Part shown: in pieces, positions 1 through 12,400 of the stretch | Layout: every line of letters starts with the position of its first letter | Position numbering within the stretch: position 1 is the stretch's first letter | Assembly: GCF_954871325.1 (NCBI RefSeq) | Contig: NC_088776.1 | Span: forward strand, 6,703,985-6,767,984 | Length of the DNA: 64,000 nucleotides | Direction: 5' to 3' | From: Gordionus sp. m RMFG-2023 | Lineage: Eukaryota; Nematomorpha; Gordioida; Chordodea; Parachordodidae | Program-made: the position numbers and the translations under genes | Notes under the pieces: model-generated | Told to the model about the DNA's origin: nothing | Databases searched by the model: none | The model's input: the letters and a program-made list of their open reading frames with translations, nothing else

Positions 1-1118
1 ACTAATCTGCAAATATTACTTCCACAAAAGCCTTCCCAACCTTTTTCAGATGGTGATAGAAAAAAAAATATTTGTTAGATTTTTATTATGAAGATGTTAA
101 AGTATCTTATGATGCCTTACTAGCTGAATAACTATGTTTATAAGATTAACTATAGTTGATATAGTTTCAAAAAATGCTATGGATGCTCTGCATTATTTCA
201 AACACATTTTAGATTAAATTCCCAATGTATTAAATGGGTTTATAAACTCTCCCCATTAGTAAACTAATGAGAGAACACTCTCTTTTTTAAGAAAAATAAC
301 AGAGGCCTGCAGAAGTACCATTTTCAGGGCACTGCCCGGATTTTTTTTAAAGATTTTTTACAGCCCGGCCTGGGTTTTTTTTAAAAAAATTTCAGGGCCG
401 GCCTGGCTTTTTTAAAAAAATTTTTAGGCCTGGCTCGGCTTTTTTTAAAAATTTTCAGGCTCGGCCCGGCTTTTTTTTAAAATAAAATTTTCAGGCCTGG
501 CCCGGATTTTTAAAAAATTAATTATATTTATTTTTGATTTTTATAGCTAATAATAACGATTTCTAATATAGGCTGTTTTAAAAAATACAGCCCGGCCTGG
601 GCGTTTTTTTTAAAATAATTCAGGCCCGGCTTGGGTGTTTTTTAAAAATATTCAAATCCGGCCCGGGTGTTTTTCCCGGCCCGGGTATATTTAAAAAAAT
701 TACTGCAGGTCTCTGAAAAACATACCAAGAAGTCACATGTAAAAGTAGATTGAAAGGTTTGGATCTTTTGAATATTCATAGATTTGACGACAAGCAAGGA
801 TGAGATAATTGAAAAATTAGTTCAATCCCAACGAAGATTGGATTTTACATTGTAAATATATTACATACAAAATACAATTATTCCTAAGAAACTTTTTGTG
901 TAAAGGCTCAAAAAATTCAAATTTCTATTTTGGGTCATTTAAGTGATTCTTTACATATAATTTTTTTATAATTCACATTAATTTAAAATTGTGTATTAGG
1001 AATAGTTATTAGTCCTAATAAATTTATGCTTGATATTTTTAAAAAAAAAATAATATTTCTTAAAAAAATTTATTATCCCCCCCCCCCCCCCCAGACCAAA
1101 TTCCTGCGTACGCGCCTG
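1..1118 (+). mobile_element. hAT element (ZMYM1-like lineage), 3' part, copy 1
   Basis: The sequence encodes the degenerate C-terminus of a hAT transposase on the plus strand. The dimerisation-domain motif NERTFSFL is readable near 270-290, and LKGLDLLNIHR near 750-780 on the far side of a nested MITE. The right end is a poly-C run followed by a terminal repeat ending ATTCCTGCGTACGCGCCTG. The same terminal repeat bounds the better-defined copy at 49936-51767, where an 8-bp target duplication is visible. The left end lies outside the window. Stops interrupt the frame, so this is a dead copy. The family assignment rests on the ERTFS...LKTY...LLNIHR order known for ZMYM1-type hATs. Confidence 0.72.
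300..715. mobile_element. Non-autonomous hAT MITE with GGCCCGG-box array, nested in the hAT
   Basis: The element is bounded by imperfect inverted ends, CAGAGGCCTGCAG and CTGCAGGTCTCTG. Inside is a degenerate array of CCGGCCTGG/GGCCCGG boxes separated by T7-A7-type runs of about 40 bp. It interrupts the hAT transposase exactly between the FSFLIRI and KTY motifs. The flanks GAAAAATA and GAAAAACA look like a decayed 8-bp target duplication. The same insertion is present in the copies at 45164-45456 and 50317-50641. Confidence 0.68.
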
Positions 1119-3308
1119 CCAGTAACGTTAGCTATCAAGCCACAAAAGGGTGTTCAAGATGTTATCATTAAATCGTGCACGCCTAAACGATACTCATTTT
1201 AAAATGCCATTTTTGAGCTTTACATATTAGCATAATCTTCATATTTGATATTCCAAATCTCCCTTTAATTTTGAAATTTTTTTTTGAAATTAAAATATTT
1301 TAAAGGTTGATAAAATTATATATTATTTAATTTAAAATATTTTACTAATTCTATTTTGGGGAGAGAAAGAAATAACAAAAATAATAAAATAAAAACTATT
1401 AATATATTTATTTTTTATAAATTACACGATTGCTAAATTTAGTCTTTTAAGCTATATATAATCATATAATATAGTTATTTATAGTTATAAAATAAGGTTT
1501 AGGCTAGGTCAGTATAACAATATCATGAATTTTTTAAATTTAAATGATAATGATTTTATTTTTAATGAAGTTCTATTTTTAATATAGTTTCGCGTATTTT
1601 TGGTAACGTATAAAATGGACCTGCTCAAAATATGTTTATTTAAAGGAATAGGAGTTTAAATTAAACATTTTTAAAAAAAATTAGAAAACTTTATAATATT
1701 TTTTTTTTAAATTTTGCTTTGATGAGAGTAATCAAATAGAGATGATAGAATCATATTATATTAAGGGTGGGTGGGGCTCATAGCAACCTCATTATCCATT
1801 TATAAAAATAAAGATTTAACATGCATTTGGACCTATTTGACCCTTACACTACAATAACGATAATTTTACTTAAATTAAATTAAACTTATTATAACATGAA
1901 ATAATTAAAAAGAAATTGTAACATGTTTTTAAAAAAAGGTCAAAGAAATAGTATATTCTGAAGTTTAATAAGAACTAGTGGAAAATTATGCCCATAATTA
2001 TCATTAAAAGATTTTTGAATTAAAAGATAAAACATTAAAAATTTTCAAATAAAAGAAATTAGATTTTCATTCATAAATATAACCCTGCAATACCATCCTT
2101 AGCTCCTGTGGAAAGCATTTTTATCGTATAACTTTTTTGCTTTCAGGATAAAATGTTGAAAATAATTCCTATTAAAAATCAATAGGGGAAAATATATTAT
2201 TAACAAAAATATAATATTTTAAATCTTATTTTTTGTTTAATAATTCTGCACATTTATATTCTACAAAAATAAAAATTATTAAATCCAAAAGCTAACATAA
2301 CTTCATTATATTACATTTAATATGTATTTAATAAAAAAAAATATGTTCTGAATACGAATAATTTTGAACGCGTTTACGAATTTTAACGCATTTTACTTCA
2401 AAATAAAGTCTGAACGCTATCCTATTTAAATTTTTGAAGAAGAACGACGAACGATTTTAATTTGTATATTTAAAAAAATGTTTGAGGCATTAATTTCATC
2501 ATGTCTAGAGTTCCTATCAGAGTTTGAAATGCTCTTCAATATTATATAATTTTGGGAATTATAAATCTAGTTAGAATAAATTGTCAAAACAAGTTTTTCT
2601 CTAATGTTGGTTAAACAATACTTAAGATAAACACCTTTCTTGGACCATTTTTTTTAGCATAAATTAGTTTGGCCAGCTCTTTTATGAGTACGCTGGTAAG
2701 AACATCAAATGTGGTAAGAGTTAAAGTAGCAACGCGTAATATTTAATTGCTAGGGGGTGCTAGCGCATTTTGAGAATTTTCTAAAAATATTTTAATTACA
2801 TAAATATTTATAATTCCTTATTTCTTACTAATATATTTTTAAGTAATATTTAAACTATTTTGAAGGAATATTCTTCTGGTTCATTATAAAGGATTTGTCA
2901 AAAAGACTTTGTCGACAATAAAGCTGGAAATTAATTATTTTTTATTGATATCATATTAACAATTTTTATATTAAAAATATTCCCTATTTCCATAATATAA
3001 TAATGAGAAAAAAAAAGGTATTTTTTGAACTTATGATATTATTATAATCGTAATAATCATTTTAAGTGTAATAATAAAGGTTTTATTTTGTTGGTTGTGA
3101 ATGGGAATGCTCTACGTGTAAATTGGCTGAAACTGGGAAAAATGATCCTTGAACCATAACAGGTGATTATGAAAGATGATTAAAATTTATGAAAATAGCC
3201 CAAAATTTATATTTATATATATATATTAAAAATTCATAAAATAAAATCCACTTTCCAAATCTACTTTTTTAAAATATGTCCAATAAAACACTCCAATTTT
3301 GGACAGAT

Positions 3309-5829
3309 TTAAGAAATAGTTATGAAGGCATTATTGAAGGCGTAAAGAGTATTTCCCATTTTATCATTATCATAATCATTGAATAAAACGCGAATCCTTA
3401 TTCTATATTCGAGATTTGATGTCACATTACTAAAATCAAATGAAGTCTCTCTTGGCTATAATATGAAAATATAATAATATGTAAGATATTGTTGTCCATT
3501 AAAATAGCTAAAAAATATTATTTATATAAACATTTTAGGCATTAGAACCGAATATTGAAAGCTGAAGAGGAAGATTAAGTATAAGAATGCCCCTTATGAT
3601 TTCCAGGGGTATAAATATTATTGCATTTTTTACATCTTGTTTAATCATGACTTTATAGATCTTACTCCAAAATCTTAATTTTTTTTATAAATACATTTTG
3701 TTATTTACGTTTTCTATAGTGTGGTTTTGCCTAAGAGAATACTTGTCTATACGAGTGGGTCTCAATTCAAGTACAAAGCCAGTAAAATTTTTTTTGATAT
3801 GATTATAATCCCAAGATACCGATATATTGAACATTCCATTACCCAAATCAATCGCACGTGCACTAGTAATTCTCGGAGCAAGTTTCAAAATAACTGTTTA
3901 CAAGAAAAATATTGAATTAGTTTTTTTTTTAAAATAGCTAATTTAAAGAAGCATTTTCGATTATTTCTGTTAGTAGTATGTTAATAATTATTATTTTTTA
4001 AAAACTGAAAAGATTGATTGAATAATAATATAATTCACAATCTAATAATAGTCTTATAGATAGAGTATTTAATTTAGCAATTATATTATATGTATACCTC
4101 GACTAAGTACTTTTGATGACTTTCGATCTAAATAATAAAAAAAATTTCTTTGAAATTTATCATTTAAAAAATATATATATACATAGTATTTGAAAAATTT
4201 TATATAACTCTTTCTAAATGGTAAAATCGCCGGAACTTGCCTGCAGACTAACTTTGGAAATCTCTTAGCCAATGAACATCTAAGAGTGAGATCAGTATAT
4301 AGACTCGTATGCGACTTTGTTCCCCTTATCAATGCATGAATTGCAACCTCATAGTAATTACCAAGGGAAGAAATGGCTTTAATTTCATTAAGGACGACAC
4401 CAATTATTAAATAAATTATCAAGCCTACTTTTAAGGCTCGCAACAAATCTCGAACCTTATAATGTTTTAACAAGAGCTAGCACTTCTCCTGAGCCATGGG
4501 CTAATCCCTTATTTGGGATTATACATGTTTCTTTTCCTTTTCCATTAATATAATAGCAACCTGCTAACTCTAGCAGAGACTAAAAAAAAATAAACTAATA
4601 CAAAAGCCTCAACAAATTCATATTCTCATCAATTATAACTGCCAATGGACAGTTTGCTAATATTATATTCAATTTTTTTAAAAAACATAGCTTGTGATAT
4701 TAAATTACAAACACTTGAACCTAGGGAATTCTTATTATATAGACAGAACATAAAAAAATTTTATTTTAACTAATGTTCCTTTTTTGGAAATCCAATTATG
4801 TTTTTTTTAAAATTATTTTAGTTTAAAAATTTTTTTATTCTTTTTTTTATATAGCTTCATGTAATGTTATTTAGTTTTATCAGTTCAGATTCCTTTCGTA
4901 TTACAGATTTTATGTTCCATGTGGAAATTTTTATAAATTTATATTTCTTTTTTTATTCAATTTTTTTTTTTTTAAATATAATATAATTTAAACATAAACT
5001 AAAGGTCGTGTCCTAGTTCGATTTAATTTGATTGTTAGCTTTTTAATATGGGCTAAAAACTAGAACACCCATATCTTGGTGTTATGAGATCACTTTATAA
5101 AAAGGTGACTTATAAGATTGTATAAGAAAAAATATTTAAAAAAAAAATAAATAAAATTGAATGATAAATATTACATTTGAATGTTTTCCAAACTGCATAA
5201 TCGTACATGTATATACTTTTACTAGATTCGTAGGAGATTTCTTGATGTATGCAATATGTTATGTCTTTTACTAAATTAATATCTATTTCGTCCTATTTTA
5301 GTTGAAATTTAAATAAATAAATATAATTCGTAATCTAATAGATAATTAGAAGTTTTAGTTCATAATTAAATTATATTTTTAAAAAAAACCGTGGGCTTGT
5401 TGTCGTATTTTCTGAAAACGTTCATAGGTGTCTCCTTATTGTTAATATTATACACCACGTAGGAGTAATCATAGATTGAATGATAAGGCATCAAAGATTT
5501 AGGATACCTGAATTTTACTGTTATAGCATAAGTTTTGGATTCATTTTTCGTTACATTGAATCTGAAATTTGGATTATAAATTGACCAATCTTGCAAATGA
5601 CAGTTTGTGATTATGGGTTTGAAACCTTCAACAATGTATAAATTATAATGCGTGATTAATATTCATTATATTAAATATTTCGATAACAATTATATATATG
5701 TTTATTTTTTTAAATAATTTATTTTTAAAATAATAAAAGATAGTTACCAGTTAAAGATGTAATATTCAGGTCCGCTATAACGAAGCATATCAGGCCTAAG
5801 AATACGTAATAAAAATAATTTTTTGACAT
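3309..5829 (-). CDS. Secreted two-domain fibronectin-III-like protein, copy A (apparently intact, spliced)
   Basis: This minus-strand gene was assembled by eye from exons conserved among three copies. Exon 1 (5748-5829) encodes a signal peptide, MSKNYFYYVFLGLICFVIA. Exon 2 (5390-5625) and exon 3 (5175-5292) encode a beta-rich segment ending DYAVWKTFK. Exon 4 (about 4183-4376) supplies the FN3-like strand SLGNYYEVAIHAL. A 30-nt microexon lies at 4098-4127. Exon 5 (3709-3893) carries NISVSWDYN and FTGFVLELRP, and exon 6 (3309-3455) carries FDFSNVTSNLEYRIRIRV and the stop. Intron phases agree at 1/2, 2/3, 3/4 and 5/6. The phase at the exon 4 to microexon join is unresolved, and the exon 2 donor (GTTTTT) is weak. 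The predicted product is about 300 aa, secreted and glycosylated (several N-x-S/T sites), resembling a soluble receptor-like FN3 protein. I do not recognise a named orthologue. Confidence 0.66.
4098..4127 (-). CDS. 30-nt microexon of the FN3-like gene
   Basis: Thirty bases lie between an acceptor (ATTTAG) and a donor (GTATAC). They are preserved with the same length and splice sites in copy B (about 14659-14688, donor GTAAAT) and copy C (about 48793-48822, donor GTATAT), while the surrounding intron sequence diverges. In the frame that joins exon 5 it would add a Ser-rich linker (NSS in copy C) between the two FN3-like folds. Confidence 0.5.
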
Positions 5830-6479
5830 CAGAATGGAAAATTTTATCGTAAATGAATTCAAAAATGATAAAATAATTGAATAAAAAAGCTTATAAAAAG
5901 AAGATATTAGAAATTTTTTAATATTTTCTAATTACACGTATGCATAATAATGCTAAAAATAATTTGTGAACTTTATATTTTAAGCATAATAAAAGGTTAA
6001 ATAAAAAACAATTTAGATTTATTATTTTTGTGTATACACTAATATAAATTGAATTACTATCAGTATCTGCTCCTTTTTTTGATCGCTTAAATTAAGATAA
6101 ATTTAGCAATATAGAAAAAATACAAAAAGCGTAAATTTGCCTCTTGCGTCTTGCCTATAGTGTTGCGTTTATTTAAGCCAGACACAAGCAAAAGCGTACT
6201 TTCAAAATTTTACCTAATAACCATTTTGGCTAAATAAAAATACAAATTTAATTTTTAAAAACGCAAATCGGGAAATACCATATCCCATTCGCTCACCTAA
6301 ATGAGATCAAATTTAATTTAAAAAAAAATTAATAATAACAAATGAATAAATTTAATATTAAATAAGAAAATGCATTCTAAAACGCAAAAGGCGACTGGTA
6401 ATTTCGGTCATAACTTAATTTAAGTCCTCAAAACTCATTAAAAATTTAGTCGCTACTTATATGCAGGTATCATATGAAG

Positions 6480-7614
6480 ATAAAAAGAATTAAAACTAAT
6501 AGAAACAATGTGTTTTTAGTTTTGGCATATGATATAGAAAATTCTCATGTTAAAATATATTTATTTCCAAAATTAAGTAAATCAAATCTTTTATTATAAA
6601 GTAGTTTTATATGATTTCAAAAAAAAATCAATGCTGTGGTTATAAAGTTTTCTACTCAATATTTTTTAAAAATTTTATGAAGGACTCCCCAAGGTTATCT
6701 AAAATGGTACTAATTACATAATAAAATCATGACTTGAAAGAAGAAAATTTAAAAATTTTATCAGTTTCTACAATTTCTATCGAAATATAATATTCGTTGC
6801 TGCAAATGTATATAAGGAATCCCAATTAAGGATCGATCCAATTATGGCAATTTAGCATCTTCGGGAGATGACGGTACATTGCCAATGTGTTAAGGCTGAC
6901 AATGCCGTTCTTTGGAGCATTTACAAATGGAGAGGGTGGGCCTCCTTTCATATAGCATTTATATTAAAAAGAGTACAGGTAAATCAAATGCCCTCGAAAT
7001 CTCGAAGGTTTAAAATTATTAAAGTGAAATTAATCTTTTTGGTTCACCTTTAAGCAGTTTTTCCAACTGTGAGTGTTTATGCGAATGTATTTTAAAGGTT
7101 TATTTGAAAAAATATTTCGAAAGAAATACCATCACACCAAAGTTTTCATTTAAAAAAAAACATGTCAAGCGTAACTTTAAATTTATTGAAAAATATAAGC
7201 AGTAGAGCCTTTACATCAGAACCCAAGAAATTTTATTTTTTAAAACAAAAAAATTAGAAATTTAAAAATATTAATATTTGCGTTTTTTGAGAGAAGTCCC
7301 AATTCCGTTTTTATAGAATGAGCTTTTTTATTTTTATTATATATTATAGTTTATGATTAGAATATATTTTTATATTATAAATTAAATAAATCCATATAAT
7401 ATCAAAAAAATGTAATAATCAGCTGGAAATTTTTTTCTTCTCAATTCTTTGGTTCCAGATTTTTTTATCGAAAATTTTTTGAGGGTGCTTCTTCAAGAAT
7501 TAAGAGCCACTATTTGGGTTAAATAAAATTAATATATAATATTTTGCTCGAGTTTTTTTTAAGGAGGTTATGAAGTGATTTATACAATTTGATCGTTGGT
7601 AAATTTCTTCCACG
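6480..7614. other. Noncoding spacer between duplication copies A and B
   Basis: No gene is supported here. A short stretch at about 6837-6970 reads NLASSGDDGT, like a WD40 repeat, before losing frame. It could be a decayed exon fragment. The rest is AT-rich sequence without recognisable ends or repeats. Confidence 0.45.
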
Positions 7615-7812
7615 ATGAGCTCTCATTACCTTATTCTAATGGCCAATAGCGTTAGTTATCAAGCCACAATAGAGTTGGTCTACGATTCTGCGCTCTCATT
7701 ACCTTATTCTAATAGCGAATAGGGTTAGCTACCACAAAAGGGTTGGTCTATTTTGAGCGTTCATTTTCTTATTCTAATAGCAGATAGCTTTCGCTAACAA
7801 GCCACAAATGGG
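7615..7812 (+). repeat. Three degenerate tandem copies of a roughly 70-bp unit
   Basis: The unit contains a CTCATTACCTTATTCTAAT core followed by an AGC-rich stretch and a CCACAA(A/T) core. It occurs three times in direct orientation (starting near 7617, 7690 and 7757). Copy A has only one such unit at its left edge, where the hAT abuts it. Confidence 0.65.
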
Positions 7813-8596
7813 TGTTCAAGATGTTATTATTAAATTGAGCACGCTTGAACGATACACACTTGTTATGCCACTTTCAAGTTTTAGATATTAGCATAATCTT
7901 CTTTTTCTATCTTCCAAATTTGCCTTTAATTTTGAAAATTTTTTGGAATTAAAATGTTTTATTATAGATTGATAAAATTATATATTTAATTTAAAATATT
8001 TTACTAGTGAGAAAGAAATAACAAAAATAATAAAATAAAACCTATTAATATATTTTAAAATATCTAGTTCTATTTTGGGGAGAGAAAGAAATTACAAAAA
8101 TAATAAAATAAAAAATATTAATTATGCGATTATGCTAAATATAGTCTTTTATATTATATAAGTTATATATAATCATATAGTATATTTATAGTTATAAAAT
8201 AAAGTTTAGGGTAGGTCAGTATAACAATATCACGAATTTATTAATTTCATTTAGACGAGAATTATTTTTAATAAAGTCTATTTTAAATATAGTTTCGTGT
8301 ATTTTTGGTATCGTATAGAGTCGAACTGCTCAACAAAACATGTTTATTTAGAGGGAGTTTAAATTAAATTTTTTTTAAAAAATAGAAAACTTTATATTAT
8401 TATTTATTTTATTTCGCTTTGATGAGAGTAATCAAATAGAGGTGATAGAATCATATTATATTAATGGTGGGTAGGGCTTATAGCAAGCTCAATATCCATT
8501 TTAAAAAATAAAGAGTAAACATGCACTTGGGCCTATTTGACTCTTACACTACAATAATGATAATTTTACTTAAATTAAAATAAACTTATTATAACC

Positions 8597-11500
8597 ACTA
8601 GTAAATGCATTAATAGGCGCGATTGATAAAGGAAAAATCTTATTATTAATCAATTATACTTAGACCTGTGCGCCTGCCGGCCGCCGACCTGTTTTGGTTA
8701 CGCCTAAAATGCCGCCGTTTAAGAAAATCACGCCGGCGCGACATGTCAGCTGCGCACAACCGGCGAAGAAATTTCTTTCATATTTTATACCTTTTATTCT
8801 AATAATTGGTCAACATCACTCTTGTAATTTTTTAATGTCAATTAGGATTTTGATGAATTTTTATTTTCTACTATTTTAAAATCATATTATATTGATTCAT
8901 TATAGAATTGAATCAATCAAAAATCTAAAATTCCAAAAGTTACTATAATTTTGCATATTTTTATAATGGATGTAACTACATTTATTAATTCAATAAATAA
9001 TTTTAGTATCCTAACTCTGGATAATAAAAAATCCATAGTCTGGAATTTTTTTGCAAAAGAATTAGAGAAATTATTATGCTCTAAGATATAAAACTGCAGA
9101 AGTTGAATTTGAATTCGAGGAATATCAAAGAAAATGTCTAAGTATAGATTTAACATCAGACATGTTAGATATTGACAGCACTGAACCATACCCGAATACC
9201 CGTTTTCAAATTGGCAATTCCAATGATAATAACAATAATTCCACGTATTGCCAACAGAAAATAATAACTCATTAAACTTCCTCAATATACCAACCCACAA
9301 GAAACATATATTTGAAGATAAAAATAATATCCAACATTTTCACTCTTAAACTGATAAAAAATTTTTAATTCATGAGCTTACCAGACCTCAGCACAGCTTC
9401 TACCAAATCTAACTGCCCTTTATGTAATAAACTCGTTAAAGTAACCAAATTGGGGCTATTGCCATCTCATCGAAACCAGAAGATAAAATGTCCTCAATCT
9501 GGGTTTCCCATCTTATCACCAGCTATCCCTCGAACCCTAAATGCCTTTTCTGCCCTTGCCCTCGCACAACCTATAGTTACCATTCCCACGTTGACTGATG
9601 TGCCTACTAGCCCAATAGTCCCCACCTCAACCGCCGAAAATGCTCTCACTTTCAATCCAACCGACTCCACAGATGTAGAAATATTTCTAGTCACACCAAA
9701 ACCATTTGTGATTTCACGTATACCTAAGGGAGCAAGACTTCAAGTTGCCAAACACCTCTCAAAGAACTTGACTTCCTTGATAAATAATTATTCTTCCATA
9801 AAACACTGGCTAGACACCCTGTCATTTGCCTTTACTACCTTGCAAGTTCCTGATCCTGCCAGTAAAAAATCTCTGACACAGCAAATCAAGGATGCTACTA
9901 TCTACCCCTTACCCATCAATCACTTTTCCACATCTTTTAAAGGTGATGACACTGATAAAAATAAAAATCACAAAAATGACCTACTCACCAAGGCCAAGCT
10001 TATATCTAAAAAGCTGGATAACCTGAATGTTAAATCCGCCATACGACTGGCAACATCTGACAATAAGCTAGCTCCCTACGATCAAACAACTTATCAAGCT
10101 CTTCTCCTAAAACACCACCCACACGATCTTAAGGACGAAATACCGTCTTACCCCGAAGCTCCTCTAATTGCAACCGCTTTTACCTCAAGCGAGGTTAGAA
10201 AGGCTATTCTCTCCTTCAAACGCGATTCTTCACCGGGGGCTGATGGGTTTCGCCCAATATTCCTACAGGATCTAACCGCACCTTACATCACACAACAATG
10301 CGACGTTTTGGAAAAAATTACTCAACTCATCAACCGTATGCTTGCTGGAGGCTTACCACCCGCCATTATTCCACTCCTTTATGGAGCTAAACTCATCGCC
10401 CTCCACAAACCTAATAAAGATATTCGCCCTATCGCTATTGGAACCACTTGGCGCCGATTAACCGCAAAGCTAGTAGTGAGCAGAATATTGTTCACAGTAT
10501 CTAATCACCTGTGCCCTAATCAATTAGGAGTCAAGGTAAAAGGGGGATGCGAGGTATCCTTACACATGACCAGAATGTATCTACAAACAGACCCCAGTGA
10601 CGATATCCTAATTAAAATAGATTTTTCAAACGCTTTTAACTCTCTAAAACGTACAGCGTTTCTTAATCCCATCCTTACCCTTTACCCAGAATACTCGCAA
10701 TTCATCTTCGATTGTTATGGTAGTCCATCGCATCTTCAATTTGGAGATAGATTGATTCCTTCTAGATACAACAAGGTGACCCTCTAGGCTCCTTCTTATT
10801 CAGTCTGGGCATTAATAGCCTAATACAAAGCATAAATGACCAATGTAAACTAAACCTTCATAACTGGTATATCGACGATGGTATACTAGGCGGCTCACCC
10901 AGCGAAGTTATGAAGGCGGTCGAAATAATAAAATCCAGCGAGAGCAGTTTGGGACTGCGAATCAATCAAGACAAGAGCGAATATTGTCCTCTTGGAATCA
11001 TAGACCTTAACTATGATCCTATGTTCAATCATACACCATTGAACTTCTTAACACATCTCGGATCTCCAGTGGGTAAAGACGAGTCCTTTGTCAAGTTCTT
11101 CGCCGACACTCTACTAGAGATATCCCTTATGCGCGGTACACTATCTCGCCTCTTAGCCCACCAAGCGTTCTTTCTATTAAAGAACTACCTCCTAATCCCA
11201 AAAATTCTATATACACTCCGATCGTCACGTATCTTCCAATACGACGTCAACCTCGCTGCACACGAGCTAGAGATTAAACACCTTACAGAGGATATACTCA
11301 ATCTCAAATTCGGAGACCTATCTTGGCTACAAGCTACCTTGCCAACCAAATCCGGCGGCATTGGCATACGATCGCCTTCCCTACTCTCTGTTAGTGCGTT
11401 CATATCCTCTCGCCTGTCCTGCGAGCCCATCATACACGCACTCACAAAACATCCTGACCCTTTACTTCCCCAGGCAATTGATCTATGGAAATCTCTTTCA

Positions 11501-12400
11501 TTAGTCGATCCTCCCTCATCGACACTGCAGAAGGACTGGGATAAGCCTCTAGTTGGCAACTCCGTTGCATACCTTAAATCGAGGAGCCAACCCGAGGACC
11601 ATTCTCTACTCTTCTCCATTTCCGCAGACAGCGGGTATGAATTTCTCGAAGCTTTTCCATAGCGAAACCTTGACCAGCTCCTAAGCAATGATGAGCTACG
11701 TCACGCCATCGGTCTAAGACTTAATTGTGATATGGTAATACCCTATCACTGCATCCTTTGTCAAACGCCGGTCAACTCCAAAGGCCGTCACTCTTTACAC
11801 TGCAAGCGCTGTAGAGGCAGATTCATTAGACATTCAAAATGCAATGATACTATTGCCAGGGCCCTAAAATCTGCCGGTATCCCATCAACCTAGAACCCAC
11901 TGGACTCTACAATTCTGATGGTAAGCGTCCCGATGGCTCTACCATGATCCCTTGGAAGAGGGGGGAATTTCTAACCTGGGATTTCTCATGCATCGATCCC
12001 CTTGCCCCTTCCAATATAAATAGAGATGCTCTAGTAGACGCCGAGACGAATAAACTCGCTAAATATTCGCCATCGCTTCCGGCCAATTACACATTCCTAC
12101 CACTAATCGCCACGACTCTAACATCGTTCGGCTCTCACGCCCTTGCCTTCTTTAAAGAGCTGGGGAAACGGATCTCTACTAGGACCGAAGATCCCAACGA
12201 GGGTTACTACCTACGCCAAAGATTAGCCCTCAATATAATAAAATCCAATTACCTCAGCTTCATATTCTCAATGACTGATACCCCCTAATTACTTACAATT
12301 TATATCTAAATTTTATTCATTAATTAATATTGAATTTATGATTTTATTTTTATATTTAGTATTACATAAATTACTAATATCTTATTTTATTTACTATATG
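8597..12400 (+). mobile_element. Non-LTR retrotransposon with restriction-like endonuclease (RLE-type LINE)
   Basis: This insertion splits copy B of the duplicated host segment. Its coding part (9372-12288) is much less AT-rich than the surroundings. In order it shows an N-terminal C-x2-C/H/C zinc-knuckle-like start, a reverse transcriptase, a Cys/His-rich linker and a PD-(D/E)xK-like nuclease. There is no apurinic endonuclease domain upstream. The 5' part (8597-9370) is AT-rich, with a short GC-rich patch near 8665-8760 and no supported gene. No clear target duplication or poly-A tail is visible. The clade is not assigned; RLE elements such as R2/R4/NeSL are the nearest known architecture. 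Confidence 0.75.
9372..12288 (+). pseudogene. RLE-LINE polyprotein (RT + endonuclease), decayed
   Basis: The reading frame opens at the ATG at 9372 and gives 471 aa. It includes the RT motifs SPGADGFRP, LIALHKPNKDIRPIAIGT and the catalytic-region IKIDFSNAFNSL. The RT then continues in another frame from about 10769 (QQGDPLGSFLFSLG), followed by an unusual YIDDG active-site motif near 10869 where most LINEs have YADD. After an in-frame TAG at 11660 come a zinc-binding stretch (CILCQ...HSLHCKRC...H) and, after a second frame change near 11890, SDGKRPDGST...LTWDFSCID and LAPSN, matching a PD-(D/E)xK nuclease. At least three lesions make it inactive. YxDDG plus a C-terminal RPDG...WD nuclease is a pattern I associate with a metazoan RLE group, but I cannot name the clade. 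Confidence 0.75.

Larger units (their letters stand above)
1119..6470. repeat. Segmental duplication unit, copy A
   Basis: This host segment of about 5 kb recurs downstream in the same orientation (copy B, 7.64-16.8 kb) and inverted at 45.87-52.77 kb (copy C). Shared landmarks include the sequence around ATCAAGCCACAAAAGGGTGT near 1135, a long noncoding stretch at 2.1-3.3 kb, the whole secreted FN3-like gene (3309-5829) and its upstream region to about 6470. The 1120-3300 part holds no exon that I can support. It is very AT-rich and lies 3' of the gene. Confidence 0.8.

Noticed and set aside
1081-1092. Poly-C and poly-G tracts (also 26381, 27669, 49963, 51716, 60786) as telomeric or regulatory G-quadruplexes
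   Set aside because: Those that can be placed lie just inside hAT terminal repeats and are explained as parts of those elements.
8917-9300. A 127-codon minus-strand ORF, and a plus-strand stretch KKSIVWNFFAKEL
   Set aside because: The minus ORF resembles nothing. The plus stretch looks faintly like a BED-finger start but lacks the cysteines.
11185-11688. A 167-codon minus-strand ORF
   Set aside because: It lies antisense to the LINE reverse transcriptase and has no family features; a composition effect.
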